Made by a program: the position numbers and the translations under genes. Below the pieces are notes generated by a model. The model had not been told where the DNA came from. It saw only the letters and a list, made by a program, of their open reading frames with translations, and searched no databases. A stretch of DNA of 64,000 nt. Source: Micromonospora lupini (GTDB lineage Bacteria; Actinomycetota; Actinomycetes; Mycobacteriales; Micromonosporaceae). Numbering within the stretch: the first letter of the stretch is position 1; the number at the start of each line of letters is the position of its first letter. The DNA lies in NCBI RefSeq assembly GCF_026342015.1, contig NZ_JAPENL010000001.1, positions 1,550,001 to 1,614,000 of the forward strand, written 5' to 3'. This document shows, in pieces, positions 7,853 to 16,835 of this stretch.

Positions 7853-10800
7853 TCAGCTCGTGTACGCCTCCACCTCCCACAGCGAGTGCCCGTACCCGGT
7901 CCCCCGGGCGGTGCCGTAGATCCGCAGGTAGCGACCGTTGGCGTTGAGGCCGCTGTGCTCGTCCACGCCACCGTCGGCGCCGGTCACCGTCTTCACTGTG
8001 GTCCAGGTGGTGCCGTCGTTGGAGGTCTGGATCTGGTACGCGCTGCTGTACGCCGCCTCCCAGGCGAGCTTGACCCGCCCGATCGCTGTGGGACTGCCGA
8101 GGTCGATGCGGATCCACTGCGGGTCGGAGAAGGTGCTCGACCAGCGGGTGGTGAGGCTGCCGTCGACGGCCTGGGCGCCGCTCACGTCGGCCCCCTCGGT
8201 GCTGGACGTCGACGTCGGCTTGTTCAGCAGCAGGTTGCCGCCTGTCGGGTTGCCGGTGGCGCCGTACACCTCGAACTCGAACAGCGAGTAGCCCCACGCG
8301 GTGCCCCGGGCGGTGCCGAGGAGCCTGACGTAGCGGCCGGAGCCGGTGAGCCCGGTCAGGTCGTCCACGCCTCCGTCGCCGCCGGTCACCGTGCGGATCG
8401 TGGTGAAGGTGACCCCGTCCGTCGAGGTCTGGATCTGGTACCCGCTGCCGTACGCCGCCTCCCAGGTCAGCTTGACCCGGCTGAGGGCGTACGTGGCGCC
8501 CAGGTCCACGTCGATCCACTGCGGATCGCCGAAGGCGCTGCCCCAGCGGGTGCCGGCCACGCCGTCGAACGCGTTCGCCGCGGTGTAGGCCCCCTCGAAG
8601 CTTGACGCGCGGGCCGGCTTGCCCTGGGCCAGGTTACCTGTCGGCTCCGGGTCGGGGCCCGGGCCGCCGGGACTGGTGGACAGGGTGAACTCGTCGATGT
8701 CGAACCACGGCCCGGCGCCCTTGAAGACCAGGAACAACGTCCGGGTGCCGGTCGGCGCGGTGACTCCACCGGTGACCGTGGCGAAGTTCGCGTACCCGCC
8801 GGTGGGAACGACTGTGGCCGAACCGACAAGCGGCCCGGTGGGCGAGTCGACGCGCAGTTCCAGCGTCCCCCCGCCGCCGGCCGGGGCACCGACCCGGGCG
8901 CTGAACGACTGGACGCCGGTCAGGTTGTACGGGCGGAACGAGATCCAGTCGTTGTTGTCGATGTAGCCGACCGCGGCGCCGCCGTGTCCGGCCGCCCCGG
9001 CGACGATCTGGACACCTGAGGAGTCGCCGAAGTGCTCGGCCTGGCGTACCCGAGGTTGCAGCACCGCCTGGGTGTGCGTGGTCAGCGCGGGTTGGCCGCC
9101 CCCGCCCAGGTCCGTGTACTCGGCGTCGATGATGCCGAAGATGTTCGCCGCCGTGTCGTGCTCACCGTCGGCCGAGGTCTGGATGACCCCGGTGCAGCCC
9201 TGCGCGCTGCCGAGCTGGTGGCCGTGCGAGTCGTGCCCGAGGACGTAGTTCACCTTGACCCGGGCGCAGTTGATCGTGCCGTCCTGGGCGTCGGTGACGG
9301 TGACGCTGAACGGCACCGCGTCCCCGAAGGCGAAGGTCTGCCCGTTCAACGGAGTGTTCACTGTGACGACGGGGGCGCTGTTGCCGACGGTGACGACCAC
9401 GCTCGCGGTGGCGCTCTTGCCTGTGGTGTCCCGGACCGTCAACGTCGGGCTACGGGTCCCGTTTGTGGTGTACGTGAAGCTCGGGTTCGCGGCAGTCGAG
9501 TCGGTGGTGCCGTTGTTGTCGAAGTCCCAGGCGTAGGTGAACGGGTCGCCGTCCGGGTCGAGGGTGCCGGCCGAGGAGAAGGCGACGGTCAGCGGCGCGG
9601 TGCCGCTTGTCGGGGTGGCGGACACCCTGGCGACGGGTGCTCTGCCCTCGCGGGCGTACTCGATGCGGTAGAGCGCCGAGTTGGCGTCGCCGTTGAACCA
9701 GCCGGTGCCGTAGTCGAGCACGTACAGCGCGCCGTCCGGGCCGAACTCCATGTCCATGACCTGCGTGCCGGTCCACGGGAACGGGTTGATCTTCAGCGGC
9801 TGGCCGGACGCGTCGATCTTGATGTTCTTGATCCAGCGGCGGCCGAACTCACCGGCGAAGAAGGTGCCGTCGTAGTACTGCGGGAACGCAACGGCGGAGG
9901 TGTTGTTCGGGTCGTACCTGTAGACCGGCCCGGCCATCGGTGACAGCCCACCGCCGGTGAACTCCGGCGGCGATCCGGAACCGCCGTACGGCAGCCACGC
10001 CGGCACGGCCGGCGGGAGCTGCGTGATGCCTGTGTTGTTGGGCGAGTTGTTGACCGGTCCGCCCGCGCAGTCGAACTTCGCCCCGGACGGTCCGGACGGG
10101 AACGTGTAGTCGTTGTAGGCGTCGTTGCGGGCGGTGCAGTACGGCCAACCGTAGAAGCCGGGCCTGTCGATGCGGGCGAACTCCACGTTGCCCGCCGGCC
10201 CCCGGTTCGGGTCGGCGGTGCCCGCGTCGGGGCCGTAGTCACCGAGGTAGACGACGCCGGTGGCCTTGTCCACACTCATCCGGAACGGGTTGCGGAACCC
10301 CATCGCGTAGATCTCCGGGCGCGTCCGCGCGGTGCCGGGCGCGAACATGTTGCCGGTCGGGATGGTGTAGCCGCCCGCCGCGCTCGGCTTGATGCGCAGC
10401 ACCTTGCCCCGCAGGTCGTTGCTGTTCGCCGCGGTGCGCTGGGCGTCGAAGGCCGGGTTACGACCGGCCCGCTCGTCGATCGGCGTGAACCCGGCCGAGT
10501 CGAACGGGTTGGTGTCGTCGCCTGTGGACAGGTACAGGTTGCCGGCCGCGTCGAAGTCCATGTCGCCGCCGACGTGGCAGCACATGCCCCGGCTGGTGGG
10601 CACGTTGAGGATCAGCGTCTCGCTGGCCAGGTTGATGGTGTTGTCCGCGTTCACTGTGAAGCGGGACAGCCTGTTGACGCCGTCCCAGACGGCGAAGTCC
10701 GCAGGCGTGCCGGTGGCCGGGGCGCCGCCGCCGGGTGTGCTCAGCGGGGGCGCGTAGTAGGCGTACACCCAGCGGTTGGTGGCGAAGTTGGGGTCGGCCT

Positions 10801-11776
10801 TGATGCCCTGCAACCCCTCCTCGTCGCCGCTGTAGACGGACAGGGTGGCGGCGACCTTGGTGTTGCCGGCCGCGTCGGTGTGCCGGATCACGCCGTCGCG
10901 CGAGGTGTGCAGCACGCCCCGGTCGGGCAGGACGGTCAGGCTCATCGGCTCGCCGGTCTCGGCCGCGCCCTTGGCCAGCTCGACCTGCTGGAAGTTGGTG
11001 GTGACAGTGGGGCCGCAGTCGGCGTCGACCGCCCCGGCGGCGGTCTGGATGCCGCCGAGCAGGTGCTGGCGGAAGGCCGTGTCGGTGTACGACGCGTCGG
11101 TGTGGCCGAGGCCCGTGTACCAGGCCCGCCCGCCGGAGTAGTTCTGGCACCAGGAGATCGGGTGGTCGTACCCCATGCTGCCCCCGCTGTAGGTGCTCTC
11201 GTCCAGGGTGGCCAGCACGTGCACGTTGCCCCGGGGATTGGCGCGGTAGTTGTACAGCTCGTCGAACCGGCTCCAGCGCTGCGGCAGCGCCCGGGTGGAC
11301 GGGTGCACCTGGTCGGCGACCGTCACGGTGGCGGTCTGCTCGGCCGGGTGCGAGGCGAAGTACGCCCCGACGAGCCCGCCGTACCAGGGCCAGTCGTACT
11401 CGGTGTCGGAGGCCGAGTGCACGCCCACGTACCCGCCGCCGCCGGTGATGTAGCGCTCGAACGCCGCCTGCTGGGCGGCGTCGAGCACGTCGCCGGTGGT
11501 GGACAGCCAGATCACCGCCGCGAACCGGTCCAGGTTGGCGTCCGTGAACGCGGCCGCGTCCTCGGTGGCCTCGACGGTGAACCCGTTGGCGGCGCCGAGC
11601 TGCTGGATCGCCGTGATGCCGGGGGTGATGGATCCGTGCCGGAAGCCGGCGGTCTTGCTGAACACCAGCACGGTGAACGGCGCTGCGCTGGCGGCGGGTG
11701 GCGTGGCGACGACGCCGCCCAGCACGAGGATCGCGCTCAGCGCGGCGCCGAACCACGCTCTCAGGGATCTGCGCAC
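7853..11776 (-). CDS. Giant secreted ThuA / PQQ-type sugar dehydrogenase / PKD / CBM6 / double discoidin protein
   Basis: A 1307-residue exported protein; the signal peptide ends near AASAA (about residue 32). Domains in order: a ThuA-like glutamine-amidotransferase fold (about 33-245; VLVFSKTAGFRHGSI, IWLSTTGDVL, YVGVHSASDTEYDW, AWYTGLGHTDASY); a six-bladed GSDH/sorbosone-dehydrogenase propeller (about 260-650; AMGFRNPFRM, GPDGALYVLDYG); a PKD domain (about 655-745; AWDFDNNGTTDST); a CBM6-like module (about 875-1000); and two F5/8-type discoidin domains (about 1020-1160 and 1170-1307). ThuA-GSDH-PKD fusions are common in soil actinobacteria and Bacteroidota and are thought to act on extracellular carbohydrates. 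The precise reaction is unknown. A terminator follows. Confidence 0.85.
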   Translation of the reverse strand: MRRSLRAWFGAALSAILVLGGVVATPPAASAAPFTVLVFSKTAGFRHGSITPGITAIQQLGAANGFTVEATEDAAAFTDANLDRFAAVIWLSTTGDVLDAAQQAAFERYITGGGGYVGVHSASDTEYDWPWYGGLVGAYFASHPAEQTATVTVADQVHPSTRALPQRWSRFDELYNYRANPRGNVHVLATLDESTYSGGSMGYDHPISWCQNYSGGRAWYTGLGHTDASYTDTAFRQHLLGGIQTAAGAVDADCGPTVTTNFQQVELAKGAAETGEPMSLTVLPDRGVLHTSRDGVIRHTDAAGNTKVAATLSVYSGDEEGLQGIKADPNFATNRWVYAYYAPPLSTPGGGAPATGTPADFAVWDGVNRLSRFTVNADNTINLASETLILNVPTSRGMCCHVGGDMDFDAAGNLYLSTGDDTNPFDSAGFTPIDERAGRNPAFDAQRTAANSNDLRGKVLRIKPSAAGGYTIPTGNMFAPGTARTRPEIYAMGFRNPFRMSVDKATGVVYLGDYGPDAGTADPNRGPAGNVEFARIDRPGFYGWPYCTARNDAYNDYTFPSGPSGAKFDCAGGPVNNSPNNTGITQLPPAVPAWLPYGGSGSPPEFTGGGLSPMAGPVYRYDPNNTSAVAFPQYYDGTFFAGEFGRRWIKNIKIDASGQPLKINPFPWTGTQVMDMEFGPDGALYVLDYGTGWFNGDANSALYRIEYAREGRAPVARVSATPTSGTAPLTVAFSSAGTLDPDGDPFTYAWDFDNNGTTDSTAANPSFTYTTNGTRSPTLTVRDTTGKSATASVVVTVGNSAPVVTVNTPLNGQTFAFGDAVPFSVTVTDAQDGTINCARVKVNYVLGHDSHGHQLGSAQGCTGVIQTSADGEHDTAANIFGIIDAEYTDLGGGGQPALTTHTQAVLQPRVRQAEHFGDSSGVQIVAGAAGHGGAAVGYIDNNDWISFRPYNLTGVQSFSARVGAPAGGGGTLELRVDSPTGPLVGSATVVPTGGYANFATVTGGVTAPTGTRTLFLVFKGAGPWFDIDEFTLSTSPGGPGPDPEPTGNLAQGKPARASSFEGAYTAANAFDGVAGTRWGSAFGDPQWIDVDLGATYALSRVKLTWEAAYGSGYQIQTSTDGVTFTTIRTVTGGDGGVDDLTGLTGSGRYVRLLGTARGTAWGYSLFEFEVYGATGNPTGGNLLLNKPTSTSSTEGADVSGAQAVDGSLTTRWSSTFSDPQWIRIDLGSPTAIGRVKLAWEAAYSSAYQIQTSNDGTTWTTVKTVTGADGGVDEHSGLNANGRYLRIYGTARGTGYGHSLWEVEAYTS

Positions 11777-11886
11777 GGGTAGGTCCTTTCGCGGGTGCGG
11801 GACGACGTGCGCCGATCACGTCGGGCGGTGGTGCATGCATCGTCGCGGCTCGATACCCGGCCCGTCAAGACGTCTCGCACTATCCG

Positions 11887-11902
11887 TGAGAGCGTTATCT
11901 CA
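11887..11902. promoter_or_regulatory. Candidate LacI-type operator upstream of the ThuA/GSDH gene
   Basis: An imperfect palindrome, TGAGA-GCGTTA-TCTCA, lies about 110 bp upstream of the start at 11776. The GAGAGCG core resembles operators of LacI-family sugar regulators in actinobacteria. No LacI gene is in the window, so this is inference from shape and context only. Confidence 0.3.
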
Positions 11903-11931
11903 GCAGCTCAGAGCGACTCTGGCCGGCAAGG

Positions 11932-12525
11932 TCAAATTACGGTTTCCACGCTGGCTCCCGGGGCGGGCCGCCGCAGCGCCGGCGCCGCCGGCGCGAGCGC
12001 CACAAGCATGCAGAGACCGCCGAGTGGCAGCAGGTCGAGCGTGACAGCCGGCAGGACGATGCCGACGAAGAGCAGGGCGACACTCCACCACGGCAACCGC
12101 CGCCGCGCGGCCAGCATGCCCGCCAGGACGAGCAGACCAAGAAAGAACAGCTGCGGTACGACGTCGTAGAAGGCCACCTCGACACCGGGTACGTCCTTGA
12201 AGTCCGCGCCGAGCGCCGACATCTCGGCCCGGTCGGCGGCCAGCAGCCCCTCGACGATGTCCGCCCCGAACTGCACCATGGTGGCGGCGAGCCCGACAAG
12301 CGTGACGGCCACCAGGACGCTGCGCCACGGGCCGGGGCGCAGCAGGCCGGCCAGCGCCAGCACCGCCGGTACGAAGCACACCATGCCTGCCAGGGCGACC
12401 AGGTGCGCGGCCTGCCAGTCGAACCCCGGACCGTACGTGCCGTCGGACTTCCCCCACAGGCGTACGAGCCCGTAACCCACGATGCAGGCCGGCCCGGCGA
12501 TCACGAAGAATGCGGCACGTCTCAT
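11932..12525 (-). CDS. Polytopic membrane protein of unknown function
   Basis: About 197 residues from the ATG at 12525 (another ATG pair at 12532-12537 is close by). About five to six hydrophobic helices are visible: AAFFVIAGPACIVGYGLVRLW, LVALAGMVCFVPAVLALAGLL, SVLVAVTLVGLAATMVQFGADIV, QLFFLGLLVLAGMLAA, WSVALLFVGIVLPAVTLDLLPLGGL. No catalytic motif is seen. It resembles the small four- to six-helix hypothetical membrane proteins common in actinomycetes; no function is assigned. Confidence 0.65.
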   Translation of the reverse strand: MRRAAFFVIAGPACIVGYGLVRLWGKSDGTYGPGFDWQAAHLVALAGMVCFVPAVLALAGLLRPGPWRSVLVAVTLVGLAATMVQFGADIVEGLLAADRAEMSALGADFKDVPGVEVAFYDVVPQLFFLGLLVLAGMLAARRRLPWWSVALLFVGIVLPAVTLDLLPLGGLCMLVALAPAAPALRRPAPGASVETVI

Positions 12526-12812
12526 GCCCAACATCATCTGGTCGTGAGTGTGCGCCCGACTCCGGGCGAAGCCCGGTGACAGCCCCGGTCTTCGCCTCAG
12601 GTCTTCCACCGAGCAACCCTGAACCCCGTGGGTTGAGGCTCCCGCTCCTGGCAGCCCGATTCTCGAAAGCTTGCGGACCAAAATCCTTCTCGGATCACGG
12701 TGGATGTTCCAGCCCAAGCTCGGCGGGCACCGCGGGCCTCGTCCAGCCAGATGGCGCCTCCAGACCTGTGGCTGACCCTGGATCTGCCTGTGCGTGTACT
12801 AGCGTCACGGGT

Positions 12813-13205
12813 GTGAAAGATCGTGCTGCGGCTTATGAGCCCCTGACGGTGGAGCGGCTAGGTTCCCTTCTCGTCGGGGCTGACGAGACGCGACGCTGGC
12901 GGCTGGTGGCGGAGTTCCTGGAAGAGTACCGCTGGGAGCCAGCCGAGGTCCGGGACCGTCTGCTGGACGCCGAACCGGCCCTTGTCGGTGACGAGCATTG
13001 GGATGTGTTCCTCGCGGCGTTGGTAGAGCACCTGGCGGCCAAGGACGGGCGCGGCGCGCCGCCGTGGGTTGCTACGCGGTCGCTACGGCAGTTCTGGTTC
13101 CCATTCAACAGCCGCGCTGCTCGTGTGGACGCGGTGGTGCACGCGCCAGCGGCGTTCAGACGTCGCGGCATATTTGTGGCGGAGCAGGAGTTGAACGTCG
13201 CGTGA
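12813..13205 (+). CDS. Putative antitoxin-like partner of the nucleotidyltransferase
   Basis: A 130-residue, mostly helical cytoplasmic protein starting at the GTG at 12813. The C-terminal stretch (RQFWFPFNSRAARVDAVVHAPAAFRRRGIF) is the most distinctive part. Its TGA overlaps the GTG start of the nucleotidyltransferase gene by four bases, so the two form a bicistronic unit with the layout of a type of nucleotidyltransferase toxin-antitoxin pair. The antitoxin role is inferred from position, size and coupling; the family name is not known to me. Confidence 0.6.
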   Translation: MKDRAAAYEPLTVERLGSLLVGADETRRWRLVAEFLEEYRWEPAEVRDRLLDAEPALVGDEHWDVFLAALVEHLAAKDGRGAPPWVATRSLRQFWFPFNSRAARVDAVVHAPAAFRRRGIFVAEQELNVA

Positions 13206-13732
13206 GTGCCGATGATCCGCTGTTGGACCGCACCGCGATCGAAGACGCATTCCGCCGGCTGGGGGAGCGTCTTTCCCGACGGGGAGTGGTTGCGGACATT
13301 TACATCTTTGGTGGTGCGGCGATGGCCCTGGCCTATGACGCCCGCCGCGCTACCCGGGACATCGATGCGGTCTTTCAGCCACATGGCATCGTGCTCGACG
13401 AGGCGAGGGCCGTCGCCGACGAACTCGGCCTTCCATACTGGTGGCTCAACGAGCAGGCAAGCGCCTACGTCGCCCCGGGCGGCGATGCGATGGCTCCTCG
13501 TGTCTTCGACCATCCGGGCCTGCGGGTAGCGGCAGCGTCGCCGGAACACCTGTTGGCAATGAAAGTGCTGGCCGCACGCCGCCGGGATGCCGAAGACATC
13601 CGCTTCCTGGTCGAGCGCCTCGGACTGACCAGTACGGAGCAAGTCCTCAATCTGTGCACGGAGATCTTTCCGGACGAGGAGGTCCCAGCTCGGGCAAGGC
13701 TCGTGCTCGAAGATGTCTTCGATGACCGTTAG
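13202..13732 (+). CDS. Nucleotidyltransferase (DUF6036-like), putative toxin
   Basis: A 176-residue protein starting at the GTG at 13202. The N-terminal part shows the Pol-beta-like minimal nucleotidyltransferase signature: YIFGGAAMALAYDARRATRDIDAVF, with the Gly pair at 37-38 and Asp53/Asp55 as the metal-binding D-x-D. The downstream part (PEHLLAMKVLAARRRDAEDIRFLVERLGL) fits DUF6036/AbiEii-type enzymes. In toxin-antitoxin systems of this class the enzyme transfers a nucleotide to tRNA or another target. The substrate here is unproven. A decayed copy of its middle part lies at 15433-15525. Confidence 0.75.
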   Translation: MSADDPLLDRTAIEDAFRRLGERLSRRGVVADIYIFGGAAMALAYDARRATRDIDAVFQPHGIVLDEARAVADELGLPYWWLNEQASAYVAPGGDAMAPRVFDHPGLRVAAASPEHLLAMKVLAARRRDAEDIRFLVERLGLTSTEQVLNLCTEIFPDEEVPARARLVLEDVFDDR

Positions 13733-13901
13733 CCCTTTCATCGGACTTCAACCGAGCACCGATCCTTGCAGCAGGAGCAGCAGCAGTCCGCCGACGATAG
13801 TCGTGACTGGTTCGCATGATGGTGCCGCCGGACCGCAGGATGGCATGTCGGTCGAGCCCACAGGTCCGTGAGAGCTCGGCGGCCCTGCGTCAGGGGTGTG
13901 G

Positions 13902-15044
13902 TCAGGCTGGATAGTGACCGTATTGGGCGAGCCGGTCGCGCGCAATCTGAAGTTCGTCGTCGGTGAACAGCCCGGACCACGGCTGTTGCAGGACGAAGGC
14001 CTCCACAGTGAGGTCGAGGCGGCCCTTCTCCCAGAGGGTGGTGAATCCGCTGGAGACCGAAGAGGCATGCAGGAGCTGACGGGCTGCACTAAGTCCGCCC
14101 GATGTGGAGATCATCCGGATATAGATGGTCGCGTTGTAGTTGATCTCACGCTTCATGGCACGGTAACCATCGACAAGCGCCTGGTGGAACTGCTTCGCGA
14201 GTGCGTCCGTGTCGACTGGAGGTGGGCTGCTTACTTCCTTCGTGCGAACCGTGGCGGATAGTGAGGGTGCCACCACGGAGCGCGCTGCAGGCCTTCCGAG
14301 GCTGTCAGCCGTGTTGGGGCCGAGCGCGATATGGTCGGCGAGGCCGGTGCCGAGGTGCTGGGGACGCGGCATGCTACGTGCGTGCAACCCGCGGACGAGC
14401 GCGGTGTAGATATCACGCATCGAGAGAAGGGCGCCGGCGCCAGGGATACCATCGCGGAGCACCCGCAGCAGTTCGCCGGTGAATGCGGTGAATCGGTCCC
14501 CCGGTGGTGCGATGGAGGTCGAATTTGCTGGTGCAGAGGCGATGGTGTAAGTGCCGTTGATGTCGATGGCTGCAGTCAGCGCCGAAGAAACTGAAGTCAT
14601 GGCCGTTGTGGCGTGGCCCGAGAAACAACAGTCAAGTATCAGGATCCGATTTCTCGCCGGACTCTCGGCCATAGCCATACGGAGCCACTCGATCGGCACG
14701 GCGGTGTATGCAACACGTCTCGGATCTGTGTTGGTGACCGCGAGATGCAATGCTCCGCGTGGCGTGAGCAACCCGTGTCCGGCGTAATACACGATCGCGG
14801 TGTCGCTGGCGGCGTTCACAGTCTCGTCAAGCGCGGTACCCACCTCGTCGAGCGTCTTCGGGTTGATGAGCCGACGGCAGCGGGTGGGCCCGACCACTCC
14901 GTTGCGGGAATCGCTGAGGGCCTCTGCCAGCGCAGTGATGTTGTTGGTCACCGACGGCAGGTCGTTGATGGCCTCACTCACGAAGTTCGCGGCCCCGACG
15001 ATCAACGCATTTGAGCGGTCAGGTTCGGGTAGGCGGCTGGTCAT
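13902..15044 (-). CDS. Caspase-fold (metacaspase-like) peptidase of a conflict system
   Basis: A 380-residue cytoplasmic protein. The N-terminal ~245 residues form a C14 caspase fold with the catalytic dyad visible: His90 in AIVYYAGHG and Cys140 in ILILDCCFSG. It cleaves proteins after a specific residue once activated; the target is unknown. A linker precedes a helical C-terminal module (about 295-375; YIRMISTSGGLSAARQLL, WSGLFTDDELQIARDRL) that looks like an adaptor or effector-association domain. The ATG at 15044 overlaps the TGA of the EACC1-like gene (15041-15043), so the two are co-translated. Together they resemble known caspase-containing prokaryotic conflict systems. Confidence 0.82.
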   Translation of the reverse strand: MTSRLPEPDRSNALIVGAANFVSEAINDLPSVTNNITALAEALSDSRNGVVGPTRCRRLINPKTLDEVGTALDETVNAASDTAIVYYAGHGLLTPRGALHLAVTNTDPRRVAYTAVPIEWLRMAMAESPARNRILILDCCFSGHATTAMTSVSSALTAAIDINGTYTIASAPANSTSIAPPGDRFTAFTGELLRVLRDGIPGAGALLSMRDIYTALVRGLHARSMPRPQHLGTGLADHIALGPNTADSLGRPAARSVVAPSLSATVRTKEVSSPPPVDTDALAKQFHQALVDGYRAMKREINYNATIYIRMISTSGGLSAARQLLHASSVSSGFTTLWEKGRLDLTVEAFVLQQPWSGLFTDDELQIARDRLAQYGHYPA

Positions 15045-15430
15045 TCCAGCCCGCCAGCCGAGGCGATCGCCTTGCGCAACAGTTCCGCAGCAGCACTGGC
15101 GTTCGCTGTGTCGATCTCGACGCGACAGGCATAGCCCCCGTTCGTGATCTCGACGCTGACCTTCGTGCGTCGTGCCGCGATCCAGGCGTTCAGAGTGCCG
15201 CCGAGCGCGGCCACCGCGCCGCCGCTGCCGAGTGCCACGGTGAGCATCGCAGTGACACCGCCCATGTCGCCGGGTTTCAGCTCGGCCGTCACCGTCTTGA
15301 CTCGGCCGCGAAACTCATCGTCTCGTTGAAGCCACGAGTAAAGGGACGCCAACTCGTGCGCCACGTCGTTACCAAGCGCGATCTTCGCATACACGCGGCG
15401 ATAATCCCCGTTCCGAAACGGGAACGCCAT
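15041..15430 (-). CDS. EACC1-like effector-associated membrane component
   Basis: A 129-residue protein. The N-terminal ~50 residues are soluble (ELASLYSWLQRDDEFRGRVKTVTAELKPGDMGG), followed by a Gly/Ala-rich transmembrane helix (about 59-84; VTAMLTVALGSGGAVAALGGTLNAWI) and a small C-terminal domain (TKVSVEITNGGYACRVEIDT...AAELLRKAI). This layout fits EACC1 (effector-associated constant component 1), found beside varied effectors in actinobacterial conflict systems and proposed to anchor or regulate them. The neighbouring caspase gene would be its effector. Assignment is from memory of the family pattern. Confidence 0.65.
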   Translation of the reverse strand: MAFPFRNGDYRRVYAKIALGNDVAHELASLYSWLQRDDEFRGRVKTVTAELKPGDMGGVTAMLTVALGSGGAVAALGGTLNAWIAARRTKVSVEITNGGYACRVEIDTANASAAAELLRKAIASAGGLE

Positions 15431-15432
15431 AC

Positions 15433-15525
15433 GTCGATGCTGTCGGCTTGACGACCGGGCTGGCGTGAGCGCTCAACGAGCAGGCGAGCGTCCACGTCGC
15501 CCCGGGCGGCGAAGCGCTGGTTCAT
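15433..15525 (+). pseudogene. Decayed fragment of a DUF6036-like nucleotidyltransferase gene
   Basis: In one frame this reads VDAV, then after an internal loss and an in-frame TGA (15466-15468), LNEQASVHVAPGGEALVHRV. That matches DIDAV and LNEQASAYVAPGGDAMAPRV in the intact gene at 13202-13732. Nucleotide identity is high over about 60 bp. It is a remnant of a second copy with a large internal deletion, lying just beyond the start of the EACC1-like gene. Confidence 0.7.
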
Positions 15526-16751
15526 CGTGTGCCCTGGCCGCCCCCGGACGGACCCGCGCCATCACCGTGTGAACCTCGCAGGTGGCCCGCCAGCGTGTCT
15601 GCCCCACCGACAAGGCTGAGCACCACGGCGGCCATGACCAGGACCGCCAGTCCCGGCAGCAGGGCGCCGACCGGGACTGCCGCCACCAGCACCAGCACCC
15701 CGGCCAGCCGGCGGAAGGGGCGCCGCCCGAAGACCTCGTGCTCCGCCCAGCTCTGCGCGAGGAGGAACAGCGCCGGACCGCCCAGCACGATGACGGCCGT
15801 CGGCAACGTGCCCTCGCCGGTGGGGTGGGCGATGACCAGTTCGAATCCGACCGCGGTGATCAGCACGCTGGCGACCGTCACGAGGTGGACGTAGGTCGCC
15901 CTCTCGCCGAGTCGCGCCGGGGTCCGCGAGTCGCGGATCGCCGTGGGGAGCCGGTGTCCGGAGCGGTGGAAGTAGATCCGCCAGAACAGCACTGTGACAG
16001 CGAACGCGACGACGAAGCCGGCGACCTCCGCGGGGGTCATCGGGGCCGCGCTGGAGGCCAGGCCGATCACCAGGATGGCCTCGCCGAGCGCGATCAGGAA
16101 CACCTGCTGGTAGCGCTCCACCAGGTGGACCCCGTTAATCACCCACTGGTTCACCCGGGAGGCGCCGAGCCGGGGTATCGGCCAGCCGGTGGCGAACCCG
16201 ACGTACTCGATGGCCAGGGCGCCGGCCCAGGTCGCGGGCCGGGCGTGCTCGCTCACGGCGACCCCGACGAGCCAGGGCACCGCGGCGACGGCCGTCCAGA
16301 TCGTGATGCGGGTGGTCACCAGCCGTCGCGGGTGGCCGCGCAACGCCAGGGTGAGCGCGAGCGGCCGACCGAGCTGAATGGTGACGTAGGTGCCGGCGAA
16401 CAGCACGGCTCGACTGCCGAACGCGTGGGGCATCGCGATGGCCAGCACCAGCGCGCCGAACATGACCACGATCACCAGCGCCTGGACGAACGCCAGCGCC
16501 GGGTCGTAGAGGCTGGTGACCCAGGCCGCCAGCATCCAGATCAACCAGAGCAGAAGGAAGAAGAACAGCGCCTCGGCGGCGCCGGCCAGCACGTCGCGCT
16601 CGGGCTCGCGGGCGTTCAGCTCGGTGATCAGCCGTTGTGCGACACGGGTGAGGGCGAAGACGAAGGCCAGGTCGAAGAAGAGTTCGAGGAACGCCGCCCG
16701 GGGTGCGGCCACCGGATCCCGCAGAAGCCGTCCCGTCCACGCGTCCGACAT
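15522..16751 (-). CDS. Low-temperature-requirement A (LtrA) family membrane protein
   Basis: A 409-residue polytopic membrane protein. The ATG at 16751 is chosen because the family motif follows directly (FLELFFDLAFVFALTRVAQRL). About ten hydrophobic segments and a second family motif (ERYQQVFLIALGEAILVIG) are present. LtrA proteins are named after a Listeria gene reported to be needed for growth in the cold; the biochemical role is unknown. It is divergent from a methyltransferase gene 85 bp away. Confidence 0.88.
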   Translation of the reverse strand: MSDAWTGRLLRDPVAAPRAAFLELFFDLAFVFALTRVAQRLITELNAREPERDVLAGAAEALFFFLLLWLIWMLAAWVTSLYDPALAFVQALVIVVMFGALVLAIAMPHAFGSRAVLFAGTYVTIQLGRPLALTLALRGHPRRLVTTRITIWTAVAAVPWLVGVAVSEHARPATWAGALAIEYVGFATGWPIPRLGASRVNQWVINGVHLVERYQQVFLIALGEAILVIGLASSAAPMTPAEVAGFVVAFAVTVLFWRIYFHRSGHRLPTAIRDSRTPARLGERATYVHLVTVASVLITAVGFELVIAHPTGEGTLPTAVIVLGGPALFLLAQSWAEHEVFGRRPFRRLAGVLVLVAAVPVGALLPGLAVLVMAAVVLSLVGGADTLAGHLRGSHGDGAGPSGGGQGTR

Positions 16752-16835
16752 CCGGTACACCCCTCGGGCATCAACGATCTTTCGGACGGGGGGTTGCGCG
16801 CGACCCGCCCGGTGCGGGGTTCCTATAGTCGGGCG

